A stretch of DNA of 64,000 nt from Brucella tritici. GTDB lineage: Bacteria > Pseudomonadota > Alphaproteobacteria > Rhizobiales > Rhizobiaceae. Below are positions 24,771-36,500 of this stretch, piece by piece. Position numbers and translations under genes: made by a program. The notes below the pieces were generated by a model. That model was not told the DNA's origin. It did no database searches and saw only the letters and a program-made list of their open reading frames with translations. Every line of letters starts with the position of its first letter. Positions within the stretch are counted from its first letter, which is position 1. The stretch covers positions 62,001 through 126,000 of the forward strand of contig NZ_WBWA01000008.1 in the NCBI RefSeq assembly GCF_008932295.1, read 5' to 3'.

Positions 24771-25004
24771 ATGGCTATGGACGCACATGAGATCGAAAAG
24801 CTGATACGCGAGGGGATTCCCGACGCAAAGGTGACGATCCGCGACCTTGCCGGAGACGGAGACCATTATGCCGCCGAGGTTGTCGCGGAAAGTTTCCGTG
24901 GCAAGTCCCGCGTACAGCAGCACCAGATGGTCTATGATGCGCTGAAGGGTAATATGGGCGGTGTGCTTCACGCGCTTGCCCTGCAGACAAGCGTACCGGA
25001 ATAA
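24771..25004 (+). CDS. bolA: BolA family protein
   Basis: A 77-residue BolA/IbaG-type protein that forms [2Fe-2S]-bridged pairs with monothiol glutaredoxins. The KH-like fold is recognised by AHEIEKLIREGIPDAKVTIRDL at the N-terminus, GDGDHYAAEVVAESFRGKSRVQQHQMVY in the middle (with the conserved His of the metal site near residue 45), and GGVLHALALQT at the end. It has two possible ATGs, 24771 and 24777; the first is the longer. The monothiol glutaredoxin gene is next, 253 bases on, which supports the functional pair. Confidence 0.93.
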   Translation: MAMDAHEIEKLIREGIPDAKVTIRDLAGDGDHYAAEVVAESFRGKSRVQQHQMVYDALKGNMGGVLHALALQTSVPE

Positions 25005-25197
25005 CGGAAGCCCGTTCCAGGGGAGCCCCATTCGAGCAGCGAACCCCGCTGCGGCAAGATGCTGCTCCCCTTTATACGGATTTCTTGAGCATTTGACTTG
25101 CATTCACCCCAACGGGGTGGTTACCAGCATTCAAATGACTATATTGGGGAAGACCTCCCTGTTTGCGTCGAAATTTGCCTCGACGTATTTGTTTAGC

Positions 25198-25241
25198 GCA
25201 TAATCCTGTCCGAAAAGTCAGGCGACTTTTCGGGATTATGC
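25198..25241. repeat. GCATAATCC hairpin repeat before grxD
   Basis: GCATAATCC and GGATTATGC enclose CCGAAAAGTC and GACTTTTCGG, giving a nearly continuous long hairpin just 16 bases upstream of the grxD start. Related hairpins lie at 1136-1178 and 33522-33564. It sits in the probable 5' leader of grxD. Confidence 0.7.
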
Positions 25242-25257
25242 TTGGAAAGGACCGCAA

Positions 25258-25590
25258 ATGACCGGCATCAACGATTTCATCGCGAATGAAGTGAAGACCA
25301 ACGACGTCGTGCTTTTCATGAAGGGCACGCCGGGTTTCCCGCAGTGCGGTTTCTCCGGTCAGGTCGTCCAGATCCTCGACTATCTCGGTGTGGAATATAA
25401 GGGCGTCAACGTTCTGTCCTCGGACGAGCTGCGCCAGGGCATCAAGGAATATTCGAGCTGGCCAACCATTCCTCAGCTTTACGTAAAGGGCGAATTCGTC
25501 GGCGGCTGCGATATCGTGCGCGAAATGTTCCAATCGAGCGAATTGCAGGCACTTTTTACCGATAAGGGTATTGCCACCAAGGCTGCTTGA
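25258..25590 (+). CDS. grxD: Monothiol glutaredoxin, Grx4/GrxD type
   Basis: A 110-residue thioredoxin-fold protein with the CGFS active site in [13 protein letters not shown] (Cys near residue 29), which together with glutathione holds a [2Fe-2S] cluster. Glutathione-binding motifs are [15 protein letters not shown] near residue 70 and [10 protein letters not shown] near residue 82. It delivers clusters to target proteins and, with BolA encoded just upstream, takes part in iron sensing. It starts with ATG at 25258 after GGAAAGG. Terminator and repeats follow. Confidence 0.96.
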   Translation: MTGINDFIANEVKTNDVVLFMKGTPGFPQCGFSGQVVQILDYLGVEYKGVNVLSSDELRQGIKEYSSWPTIPQLYVKGEFVGGCDIVREMFQSSELQALFTDKGIATKAA

Positions 25591-25633
25591 GGATTAATTG
25601 CCGGTTATACGGCTTTTAGCCTCACCTTTTTCC

Positions 25634-25658
25634 AAAGGCGCCGTTCTGCGGCGCCTTT
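25634..25658 (+). terminator. Terminator after grxD
   Basis: AAAGGCGCCG and CGGCGCCTTT form a perfect stem with a short loop, 44 bases after the grxD stop, followed by TGC. Confidence 0.85.
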
Positions 25659-25668
25659 TGCATTTGCT

Positions 25669-25709
25669 AGAGCGGCTCCGGTTAAAACGGAGTCGCTGGA
25701 ACCGCTCTA
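25669..25709. repeat. AGAGCGG palindromic repeat
   Basis: An imperfect palindrome opening AGAGCGGCTCCGG and closing GGAACCGCTCT, between grxD and the efflux gene. A GCAAAACCGCTTCGCACTTT stretch follows at about 25737-25756 and recurs at about 29010-29029; both belong to small dispersed repeats. Confidence 0.55.
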
Positions 25710-25878
25710 AGTATTTTTTCGTCGCATTATCCTACGCAAAACCGCTTCGCACTTTTGCCGGAAATGCTCTAGATGCTACAAAGACAGAATTCCATCTGTC
25801 TGCTTCTGCTTTCTAAATTTTGTCTTTCGTATCGTGTCTTTCAGACGCGATGCGCCACTTTGCCAGGGAATGCCAGTC

Positions 25879-27144
25879 ATGCCGCTCGACATCAAGAACG
25901 GTTCGTCGGACCAGAAGACCTCCATGCGTGGACGCGGCGAATTCATTGCGCTCATCGCAGCGATCATGGCCATCAACGCGCTGGCGGTCGATATCATGCT
26001 GCCCGGCCTGCCGCAGATCGGCGCAAGCCTCGGTGTGCAGTCGGAAAACCACGTCCAGTTCGTCATCACTGCCTATCTGCTCGGTTTTGGCGTTTCACAA
26101 CTTTTCTACGGCCCGTTGAGCGATCGCTTCGGCCGCAGGCTGCCGCTGTTCGGCGGACTCGTCATTTACATTCTGGCGGCTTTGGGATCAGCCATCGTCA
26201 CCGATTTCACGACGCTTATCATCCTGCGCGTGTTGCAGGGACTGGGCGCTGCGGGAACGCGCGTAATCGCCGTCTCTGTCGTGCGCGACAAGTTCGCCGG
26301 TCGCCAGATGGCCGAAGTCATGTCACTCGTCATGATGGTTTTCATGATCCTGCCGGTCGTTGCACCTGCAACCGGCCAGCTCATCATGCTTTTCGGCGAA
26401 TGGCACCTGATTTTCCTGTCGATGGCCCTGATGGCGCTTATCGTCGGTATCTGGGCTTTCCTTCGCCTGCCCGAAACCCTGCCCGCCACCAACCGGCGCC
26501 CGCTGACGGTCAAGAGCGTGATCGGTGGCTTCGGTATCGTGCTTTCGAACCGCGTCGCCCTGTTCTACATGCTGGGCACATCGTTCATCCTCGGCGCGTT
26601 GTTCGGATATATCAACTCGGCGCAGCAGATTTTCGTCGATATTTACAAGCTCGGAGCGTTGTTCCCGCTGGCTTTCGCTGCTGTCGCCATGACACTGGCG
26701 CTTGCCTCGTTTTTGAACTCGCGCCTGGTCGGTCGCTACGGCATGCGGCGAATTTCCCAAACCATGTTGCTTGTCTTCACCAGCTTCAGCCTTTTGTGGA
26801 TGGTGCTTTCCGTCACGCTGGAAAACCCTGTTCCCTTCCCGTTCCTGATGGCGATTTACATGATAATCATGTTCTCGTTCAGCCTCGTGACCGCCAATTT
26901 CAATGCTCTGGCGATGGAGCCGCTCGGCGAGGTTGCCGGAACGGCCTCCTCCGTTCTTGGCTTTGCACAAACGGTGATCGGCGCGGCATTGGGCGCAATT
27001 ATCGGTCAGGCCTTTGACGGCACGACCACGCCAGTTGCAACCGGCTATTGCGTGCTCGGATTTGTCGCCCTCGGCTGCGTTCTGATAGCCGAACGCGGCC
27101 GGTTGTTCAGGGTTCAAAACCCACCCGCAGAACATGTGATCTGA
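25879..27144 (+). CDS. MFS multidrug efflux transporter, Bcr/CflA family
   Basis: A 12-helix drug:proton antiporter of 421 residues in the inner membrane. The first helix is ALIAAIMAINALAVDIMLPGLPQI. The loop 2-3 signature of major-facilitator antiporters is visible as GPLSDRFGRRLPL near residue 80, and helix 4-5 shows RVLQGLGAAGTRVIAVSVVRDKF near residue 120. These match Bcr/CflA proteins, which export chloramphenicol, bicyclomycin and other compounds; the real substrate is not known. I chose the ATG at 25879 because AGGGA lies nine bases upstream; the ATG at 25870 is too close to that site. A terminator follows. Confidence 0.88.
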   Translation: MPLDIKNGSSDQKTSMRGRGEFIALIAAIMAINALAVDIMLPGLPQIGASLGVQSENHVQFVITAYLLGFGVSQLFYGPLSDRFGRRLPLFGGLVIYILAALGSAIVTDFTTLIILRVLQGLGAAGTRVIAVSVVRDKFAGRQMAEVMSLVMMVFMILPVVAPATGQLIMLFGEWHLIFLSMALMALIVGIWAFLRLPETLPATNRRPLTVKSVIGGFGIVLSNRVALFYMLGTSFILGALFGYINSAQQIFVDIYKLGALFPLAFAAVAMTLALASFLNSRLVGRYGMRRISQTMLLVFTSFSLLWMVLSVTLENPVPFPFLMAIYMIIMFSFSLVTANFNALAMEPLGEVAGTASSVLGFAQTVIGAALGAIIGQAFDGTTTPVATGYCVLGFVALGCVLIAERGRLFRVQNPPAEHVI

Positions 27145-27167
27145 TCAATTTTGCCATGCAAAACAGG

Positions 27168-27195
27168 AAAGGCCCGCCGATGTAGCGGGCCTTTT
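27168..27195. terminator. Bidirectional terminator after the MFS gene
   Basis: AAAGGCCCGC and GCGGGCCTTT make a perfect 10-bp stem with a seven-base loop between convergent genes. T-rich on the right and A-rich on the left. Confidence 0.87.
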
Positions 27196-27220
27196 CATAT
27201 CGGACATTACTCCAACGGCG

Positions 27221-29734
<2,514 letters not shown>

Positions 29735-30070
29735 CGCATTTCCTTCAAAAGGTTATAGCGCCCGGAGGCGCTGGAGGAAACGCGCCCTCCTCTGCCCTCC
29801 GTTTTAGAGGACTGACAGGATGAAGCGCGCGAGCGCAATCTTCATCCACGGGACACGTCAAATGAAACGCCGGCACGAAACGCGCCAGCGATGGGCGGCT
29901 TTTAGTCATGCAGCCGTTATCTTGTCAAGCTCAAGCAGCCGAAAAAGCCTGAAAAACCGGTCTGCAACGCCTGTTCCCTACCATTTGCTACGACCTGCCA
30001 TCAAGCGTGAAGGAACGCCACAGCCTGTTTCAACATTAGGCATGACGGAACTGCTATTCATGAGGCATCA
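29735..30070. other. Intergenic region upstream of rpsD and the extensin-family gene
   Basis: A 336-base divergent region that should hold promoters for both genes. The part nearest rpsD is rich in GGAGGC/GCCTCC inverted segments (29760-29815). I could not single out a convincing promoter or operator, and no reading frame here looks real. Confidence 0.5.
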
Positions 30071-31165
30071 ATGGCTTTGTCTTTTTTCCTGCCCGGCAAG
30101 GGTGCATTCACCACTCTGATTGCGCTCAGCCTTGTTGCGACGCCGTGTTTTTCCGGCATCGGTTCCGATGAGGCACAGGCGCAAACTTTCATCGAACGCA
30201 TCCTGAAGCAGGACGCCCAAAAGGCAAAACAACATCGCCAACGCCCGGCGGCAAAGCGCAGCCAGAAGAAATCTGCTCCGAAACAGCAGACAACCAAACA
30301 GCGGGAAAGTGCCCCGGCAAAAACCGAGAGCAAACCCGTTCCCGGCCTCATAATCCCCGTTCCGACGCCTGCTCCGCGCCCGGAGGATGCCGCAAACAAG
30401 GCTCCGCAACCGGAAACTCCACCCGTTCCAACGGAAAAGCCGGAAGCAGAGCCCGAAAAGCAACCGCTGGACAAGCCTGCTCCTTCCACTCCGACACAGG
30501 CAGAGCCGCTAAAACCGGCTGGTAATCCAAAGCCGACGGATGAGAAACCGCAAGAATCGAAACCTGGCCCTGAACAGCAGCCAAAGCCGGAAAAGGACGA
30601 GCGTGTCTATCAGGTATCCTGCCCGGCACTGATCTCCGGCAATGTTGAGGGCAAGCTGTTACCTCCAATCGAGGATGGCGAGCAATGCGGCGCCCACTCT
30701 CCATTGTCCCTATCCGCCATTGGCAAGGACAATCCTTTGAAATTCGCCAATGCCGTCACTACAAATTGCGCTATGGCCGTCACGCTGGCTCAGTGGAGCA
30801 GCGAGGTAACCAAAGCCGCCAAGGATGTTTACGGTCCGGATTTGAAAATCTTGGAAATCGGCACCGGCTCGGATTACCAGTGCCGGAAGGTCAACGGCGC
30901 TTCCACAGGACGGGTTTCCGAACATGCTTTTGCCAATGCGCTCGACATCATGTCGTTCAAATTTTCGGACGGCAGCAAGACGGAACTGGAAAGCGGATGG
31001 AACGGCTCCGACAAGGAGAAGGCTTTCTGGCGCGCGGTACATAGCGCAAGCTGCAAGCTTTTCATGACTGTCATCGGCCCGGAAGGCGATGCCGCCCATC
31101 GCACCAACATGCACCTCGATCAGGGGTGTCACGGCAAATCCTGTCTTGCACGTATCTGCCAGTAG
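30071..31165 (+). CDS. Extensin-family secreted protein
   Basis: A 364-residue exported protein. A signal peptide is likely (residues 1-36, LIALSLVATPCFS then AQAQ). A proline-, lysine- and glutamate-rich linker follows (about 45-185), low in complexity. The C-terminal domain (about 190-364) is the extensin-like C-terminal family: YQVSCPALISGNVEGKLLPP, CGAHSPLSLSAIG, SEHAFANALDIMSFKFSDG and HLDQGCHGKSC. Several Cys may pair in the periplasm. The His and Asp in SEHAFANALDI and HRTNMHLD recall peptidoglycan peptidase folds, so a cell-wall role is plausible but not shown. It starts with ATG at 30071 after GAGG. Confidence 0.8.
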   Translation: MALSFFLPGKGAFTTLIALSLVATPCFSGIGSDEAQAQTFIERILKQDAQKAKQHRQRPAAKRSQKKSAPKQQTTKQRESAPAKTESKPVPGLIIPVPTPAPRPEDAANKAPQPETPPVPTEKPEAEPEKQPLDKPAPSTPTQAEPLKPAGNPKPTDEKPQESKPGPEQQPKPEKDERVYQVSCPALISGNVEGKLLPPIEDGEQCGAHSPLSLSAIGKDNPLKFANAVTTNCAMAVTLAQWSSEVTKAAKDVYGPDLKILEIGTGSDYQCRKVNGASTGRVSEHAFANALDIMSFKFSDGSKTELESGWNGSDKEKAFWRAVHSASCKLFMTVIGPEGDAAHRTNMHLDQGCHGKSCLARICQ

Positions 31166-31288
31166 GATATCGTCGTAAGCGTTGGAAATTCATAAAAAAA
31201 TCAGAATCGCAGCAGTAATCTCAATTTCATTATCGATTCAATCCCGTCACTCGCTGGTGAATGATGGGTTTCCAGAAGGACATGGGGC

Positions 31289-31714
31289 ATGAAATCGACC
31301 AAATTTATTGTTTCCGCAATTTTCGCACTTGGCTTTTCCGCTGCGGCCCATGCCGATGCCGTTCCGAAAAGGACGAAGGATTTTACGGGCAACTACCAGA
31401 CGCTCGTGAAGGATCAGCAGGCAGCTCCGCAAGTTGCCGACTGCATTGCCAGTGCCTATGATTACGTCAAGAAAAGCAAGAAATATGACCGTCTCGGCTT
31501 CACCAAGGATGACATTTCCGCGGCTGAAACCAATGATAAATCTTCGAAATTCAGCACCAGTGACCCACGCAAGGTTTCCGCTGTCATCTCGGTTCCCGGC
31601 GAAGCGCGCAACAAGGGTGCGTCAACAAAATGGGACAGCATCATGCTGCGCTGCGGTATCACCGATGGCAAGCTGAAGGCAATCGAACTGGCTCCGAACA
31701 AAGCGAACAAGTAA
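31289..31714 (+). CDS. Small exported protein of unknown function
   Basis: A 141-residue protein whose first 23 residues form a signal peptide (MKSTKFIVSAIFALGFSAAAHA, cleavage after AHA). The mature part is basic, with two cysteines (DCIASAYDYV and MLRCGITDG) that could form one disulfide in the periplasm, and SAVISVPGEARNKGAS in between. I do not recognise a family. It starts with ATG at 31289, with AGGACAT upstream. It lies alone, with 123 bases between it and the extensin-family gene. Confidence 0.75.
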   Translation: MKSTKFIVSAIFALGFSAAAHADAVPKRTKDFTGNYQTLVKDQQAAPQVADCIASAYDYVKKSKKYDRLGFTKDDISAAETNDKSSKFSTSDPRKVSAVISVPGEARNKGASTKWDSIMLRCGITDGKLKAIELAPNKANK

Positions 31715-31762
31715 ACAACCTGACCTTTGCGGCGAGTGCCCGGTGGCGCTCGCCAATTCTGT

Positions 31763-31960
31763 TCAGTGCTTTTTCTTGTCGTCTACATGTTCCGGCAAGC
31801 CTTTGCGCTTGGTTTCGGCAAACTCTTCCAGTTCCTTCTCGGTCATCGATTCAAACATTTCCTTCGACGCACCGAAGAGTTCGCTTTTCTTGATTTCACC
31901 GCGCTTGGCAGCAAGTGCAGCACCGGCGGCCTTCTGTTGGGCCTGGGATTTTGCGGGCAT
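31763..31960 (-). CDS. DUF3008 family small protein
   Basis: A 65-residue, lysine-rich protein that opens MPAKSQAQQKAAGAALAAKR, the conserved pattern of the DUF3008 family. The middle reads SKEMFESMTEKELEEFAETK. The function is not known. The composition suggests a nucleic-acid-associated or stress protein, which is only inference. It starts with ATG at 31960, with AGGAGAAA upstream. The gene converges with the exported protein gene and is followed on its upstream side by the HxlR regulator in the same orientation. Confidence 0.8.
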   Translation of the reverse strand: MPAKSQAQQKAAGAALAAKRGEIKKSELFGASKEMFESMTEKELEEFAETKRKGLPEHVDDKKKH

Positions 31961-32014
31961 CAGACTTTCTCCTGTTTGAAAGCCAAACGCAAATGGAGTG
32001 AGGCCGGTTCCTTT

Positions 32015-32428
32015 CTATTCGACGCCTCCATCAAAACGTGATCGCGCGTCGCGAAGCAAATCGCGATTCCTGACGGCCCATTGCCCCAGCACGTCGATAG
32101 GCACCGCCAGAGAATGTCCAAGTTCCGTCAGCGAATATTCCACCTCGGGCGGAGATGTCGGGCGAACATGCCGGGACACGAGGCCATCCCGTTCCAGCGA
32201 CCGCAGCGTAACGGTCAGCATGCGTTGAGAAATACCTTCAATGGTTCGGCGTAAAGCATTGAAACGCATCGAGCCTTCCTGAAGATTGAAAATAACAAGA
32301 ATGCTCCATGTGTCGCCCACCCGGTCCAGCACTTCGCGGATCGGACAGCCACCGTCCGCATCGGTTTCGAAAGCAGGCGTCGACGAAAGCAAAGGCGTCT
32401 TGCCATCTGGGCGTGTCGGTATGGTCAT
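32015..32428 (-). CDS. HxlR-family winged-helix transcriptional regulator
   Basis: A 137-residue regulator. The HxlR domain runs from GGCPIREVLDRVGDTWSIL (about 26-44) through FNALRRTIEGISQRMLTVTL (recognition helix) to SRHVRPTSPPEVEYSLTELG. Cys28 sits just before the domain, where redox- or electrophile-sensing HxlR members such as YodB and HypR keep their sensor cysteine. It is divergent from an NAD(P)-binding protein gene across 317 bases that contain a candidate operator. I infer that it represses that gene and responds to quinones or similar stress. Confidence 0.87.
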   Translation of the reverse strand: MTIPTRPDGKTPLLSSTPAFETDADGGCPIREVLDRVGDTWSILVIFNLQEGSMRFNALRRTIEGISQRMLTVTLRSLERDGLVSRHVRPTSPPEVEYSLTELGHSLAVPIDVLGQWAVRNRDLLRDARSRFDGGVE

Positions 32429-32671
32429 CTTGTTTCTCCAGGACAGCCAGTTGCAGACCGGCGTTCTTCTCCATCGTTACAGCCAGAGCAACTCCGGCAA
32501 AAGTGCGAAGTAGTTCTCGTCAAATAGCATTTAAAAACGAAGAGATAGAACGATACGATGGTTCCACATTAGCGAGAGCTGCCCTGAACACTTGCCTTTA
32601 TGGCGGTTACTTCCACGTATCCTGCACATGTAAAAGTGCGTTCTTCACAAGCTTGATGGCATCACATATGT

Positions 32672-32688
32672 GGTTATCAGAAATAACC
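32672..32688. promoter_or_regulatory. Candidate HxlR operator
   Basis: GGTTAT-CAGAA-ATAACC is a perfect six-base inverted repeat with a five-base spacer, 57 bases before the start at 32746. Its place and symmetry fit a dimeric winged-helix regulator. Nothing else is evident in the 317-base intergenic region (32429-32745), apart from AAGGAGA before 32746. Confidence 0.5.
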
Positions 32689-32745
32689 TGATTATGAAAC
32701 ATACCTTATTTCGTTTGATACGAGAAGGTCGAAAAGGAGAATGCC

Positions 32746-33387
32746 ATGACCAAGATCGCACTGATCGGCGCAACAGGTTTTGTCGGCGCTGCAATCCTCA
32801 AGGAAGCCGCTGCACGCGGCGACCAGGTTACAGCGCTTGTTCGCCATCCGGAGAAAGTTGAAAAACTGCCCAATGTGACGGCGGTAAAGGTCGATGTGTT
32901 CGATACCGACGCGCTTGCAAAGCAGCTTGCGGGACATGACATCGTGATTTCCGCCTATAATCCGGGTTGGAGCGACAAGAATATCCGCGAAAACCACATC
33001 AATGGCAGTCGTTCCATCACCGAAGCGACCAAAAAGGCTGGGATCAAGCGCCTCATAGCAGTTGGCGGCGCCGGCAGCCTTTCGGTCAATGGCAATCAGT
33101 TGGTCGATTCACCGGAATTCCCCGCCGAATGGAAGGAAGGCGCGCTCGGTGCCCGTCAGGCGCTCGAAGACCTGCGTGGCGAGAATGAGCTGGAATGGTC
33201 ATTCGTGTCGCCAGCGATCATTCTTCAGCCGGGCGAACGCACCGGAAAATATCGCCTTGGCGGCGACGAACCGGTTTTCGACGACAAGGGTGAAAGCAAG
33301 ATTTCAGTTGCTGATCTGGCAGTCGCAATTCTGGATGAGGCAGAAAAAGGCCGGCATATTCGCAAGCGTTTCACAGCCGCCTATTGA
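32746..33387 (+). CDS. NAD(P)-binding oxidoreductase, NmrA/atypical SDR type
   Basis: A 213-residue Rossmann-fold protein. GATGFVGAAILKEAAARGDQV (about 7-27) binds the dinucleotide; VIVISAYNPG-like segments and KRLIAVGGAGSL near residue 100 follow. It lacks the YxxxK catalytic pair of classical SDRs, as in the YwnB/NmrA-like atypical SDR group. HxlR-regulated members of this group often act in quinone or aldehyde stress, but no substrate can be named. It starts with ATG at 32746, with AAGGAGA upstream. Divergent from the HxlR gene. Confidence 0.87.
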   Translation: MTKIALIGATGFVGAAILKEAAARGDQVTALVRHPEKVEKLPNVTAVKVDVFDTDALAKQLAGHDIVISAYNPGWSDKNIRENHINGSRSITEATKKAGIKRLIAVGGAGSLSVNGNQLVDSPEFPAEWKEGALGARQALEDLRGENELEWSFVSPAIILQPGERTGKYRLGGDEPVFDDKGESKISVADLAVAILDEAEKGRHIRKRFTAAY

Positions 33388-33521
33388 TACCAATCACAAA
33401 AACGCCATGTTTTTGACAGGCGTTCGCCGCAAAACCGGTGGTGAAATACGCGCATCACCACCGGCTTTTCGCACAAAAAGACCGCGAAACAGGCCAGCCC
33501 CCGCTTTGCCTTAATTAGAAC

Positions 33522-33564
33522 GCGCATCCTTTCCGAAAACCGTTTCACACTTTTCGGGATGCGC
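33522..33564. repeat. GCGCATCC hairpin repeat beside dnaE
   Basis: GCGCATCC and GGATGCGC enclose CCGAAAAC and TTTTCGGG; it ends seven bases before the dnaE stop codon. It belongs to the same class of short hairpins as 25198-25241 and could terminate dnaE transcription. Confidence 0.65.
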
Positions 33565-33570
33565 TCTCAC

Positions 33571-36500
33571 TCAAACCAGTTCTACGTCCACGACGCCCTG
33601 AATGGCTTTCATGGCGCTGGCGATTTGCGGACTGACGCGATAGCGATGCGGCAGCTCGATCTCGACTTCACGCTGGCCGTTATCCTTGATGACGATGAGA
33701 CTCACCTGCCCATCGCCGCGCGTGTTGAAATGCGGAGCGATATGACGAACCGCATCAGCGGAGCGCAGATAAAGTCGCAACGCCTTCTGCATACGGCAGG
33801 CTTCGTCTTCCAGGGACTGCACCGTCTGGATGCGCAAGCCGATACCTTCGGGGCGATTTTCCGCCTGAACCGTGATTACCACCGACTTGCCGCTCTCCAG
33901 AAGATCGCGATATTGCGCAAGCCCTTCGGAAAACAGCACCGCTTCGAACTGGCCGCTGGCATCGGACAATTGCACAATGCCCATCTTGTTGCCGGTGCGG
34001 GTCTTGCGCTCCTGACGGGCAGTCACGGTGCCCGCCAGACGACCGGCATTGGCGCCACGTTTCACGGCTGCGGAAAAATCCGCCCAGCTTTGAACACGCA
34101 TGCGGTTCAGCACATCACGATATTCATCAAGAGGATGGGCCGACAGATAGAAGCCAACCGCCTGAAACTCGCGGTGCAGCATTTCCGATGGCAGCCAGGG
34201 AGCGGCCTGCGGCAGGATAAGCGTTTCCTTCGGCGCGCCTGACAGGCCGAAAATATCGGACTGGCCGCTTGCGGCATTTTCCTGCGTGCGCTGGGCAAAG
34301 CCCATGATGCGGTCCATGCCTGCACTCATGGCTGGGCGCTCACGACCGAAACAATCCATCGCCCCGGCATTGATGAGACTTTCCAGCACGCGCCGGTTGA
34401 CGATACGCGGATCGACCCGCTCGCAAAAATCCTCAAGGCTTTCAAAAGGTTTCTCGGCACGCACATCGACAATATGATCGACTGCGGCTTCGCCAACGCC
34501 CTTGATGGCGGCAAGCGAATAGAAAATCTGCTTTTCGCCGACTTCAAACGGACGGAAGGAAGTCATCACCGAAGGCGGCACGACCTCAATGCCCAGACGG
34601 TTCGCCTCGCGGCGGAAATCGTTGAGCTTGTCGGTGTTCGACATATCGTAGGTCATCGACGCGGCGATGAACTCAACCGGATAATGCGCCTTCATATAGG
34701 CTGTCTGATAGGACACGATGGCATAAGCGGCAGCGTGCGACTTGTTGAAGCCGTAGTCAGCGAACTTCGCCAGCAGGTCGAAGATCATGTTGGCCTGTGC
34801 CTTGTCGACACCGCCCTCAATTGCGCCATCCACGAAGCGGACACGCTGCTTGTCCATTTCCTCGCGGATCTTCTTGCCCATGGCGCGGCGCAAAAGGTCA
34901 GCTTCACCGAGCGAATAGCCGGAAAGCACCTGCGCGATCTGCATCACCTGTTCCTGATAGACGATAACGCCCTGCGTTTCCTTGATCAGGTGATCGATCT
35001 TCGGGTGAATGGAGGCGATCTCCTCCTCACCATTCTTGCGCGCATTATAGGTCGGGATGTTCTCCATCGGACCAGGACGATAGAGCGCGACAAGCGCAAT
35101 AATATCTTCGATCCGGTCCGGACGCATGCCGAGCAGCGCCTTGCGCATACCGGCACTTTCCACCTGGAACACGCCAACCGTTTCGCCGCGCGACAGCATT
35201 TCATAGGTCAGTTCATCATCGAGCGGCACATGGGACAGATCGATGTCAATGCCTTTGCGCGCCACAAGTTTGACCGCCGTTTCAAGAACGGTCAGCGTCT
35301 TGAGACCAAGAAAGTCGAACTTGACCAGTCCCGCCTGCTCGACCCATTTCATGTTGAACTGCGTAACCGGCATGTCGGAACGCGGATCGCGATACATGGG
35401 GACCAGTTCCGACAGCGGACGGTCACCGATCACGATACCGGCGGCATGGGTCGAGGCGTGGCGGTAAAGCCCTTCGAGCTTGAGCGCCATATCGAGCAGC
35501 CGTCCGACCACCGGCTCCTTCTCGCGCTCCTCATTGATCTTCGGCTCGGTTTCGATGGCCTGCGCCAGTGATACCGGATTGGCCGGGTTCTGCGGCACCA
35601 GCTTGCAGAGACGATCAACCTGCCCGTAAGGCATTTCCAGAACGCGACCGACATCGCGCAATACGGCACGCGCCTGCAGTGTTCCGAACGTGATGATCTG
35701 GGCTACCTGATCGCGTCCGTACTTTCCCTGCACATAGCGGATCACCTCTTCACGGCGGTCCTGACAGAAATCGATATCAAAGTCGGGCATCGAAACGCGA
35801 TCCGGGTTGAGGAAGCGTTCGAAAAGCAGTGAGAATCGCAAAGGATCGACGTCGGTAATCGTCAGCGCATAAGCGACAAGCGAACCGGCACCCGAGCCAC
35901 GGCCCGGCCCGACCGGAATGCCATGGGCTTTGGCCCATTTGATAAAGTCGGCAACGATCAGGAAGTAACCCGGGAATTTCATGCGGGTGATGATGCCGAT
36001 CTCATATTCGAGGCGTTCGGCATATTGTTCTGTCGTGTAGCCTTCTGCGAGACCGATGGTCTCCAGGCGCATCTTCAGGCCTTCGCGCGCCTGCCGGGCA
36101 AGCTCATCAGCTTCTTCCTGAACGGCGGCTTCCGGATCATCGGATTCACCAGTAAACCGTGGCAGGATCGGCGCACGGGTCTGCGTGTACCAACTGCAGC
36201 GCTCCGCAATTTCGACCGTGTTGTCGAGCGCTTCCGGCAAGTCGGCAAAGAGTGCCGTCATTTCCGCACGGCTTTTCAGATGATGGTCCGGCGTCAGACG
36301 GCGGCGGTCATCGTTTGAAAGAATCTGGCCTTCCGCAATGGCAAGAAGCGCATCGTGAGCTTCGAAATCTTCCGCCTTGAGAAAGAAAGCCTCATTGGTG
36401 GCCACCAGAGGCAGATCCATCTCATAGGCAAGCGCAACCGTCTTGGCTTCCAGCGCACGGTCGTAACCTGCCTGGCGCTGCAACTCGACATAAAGCCGGT

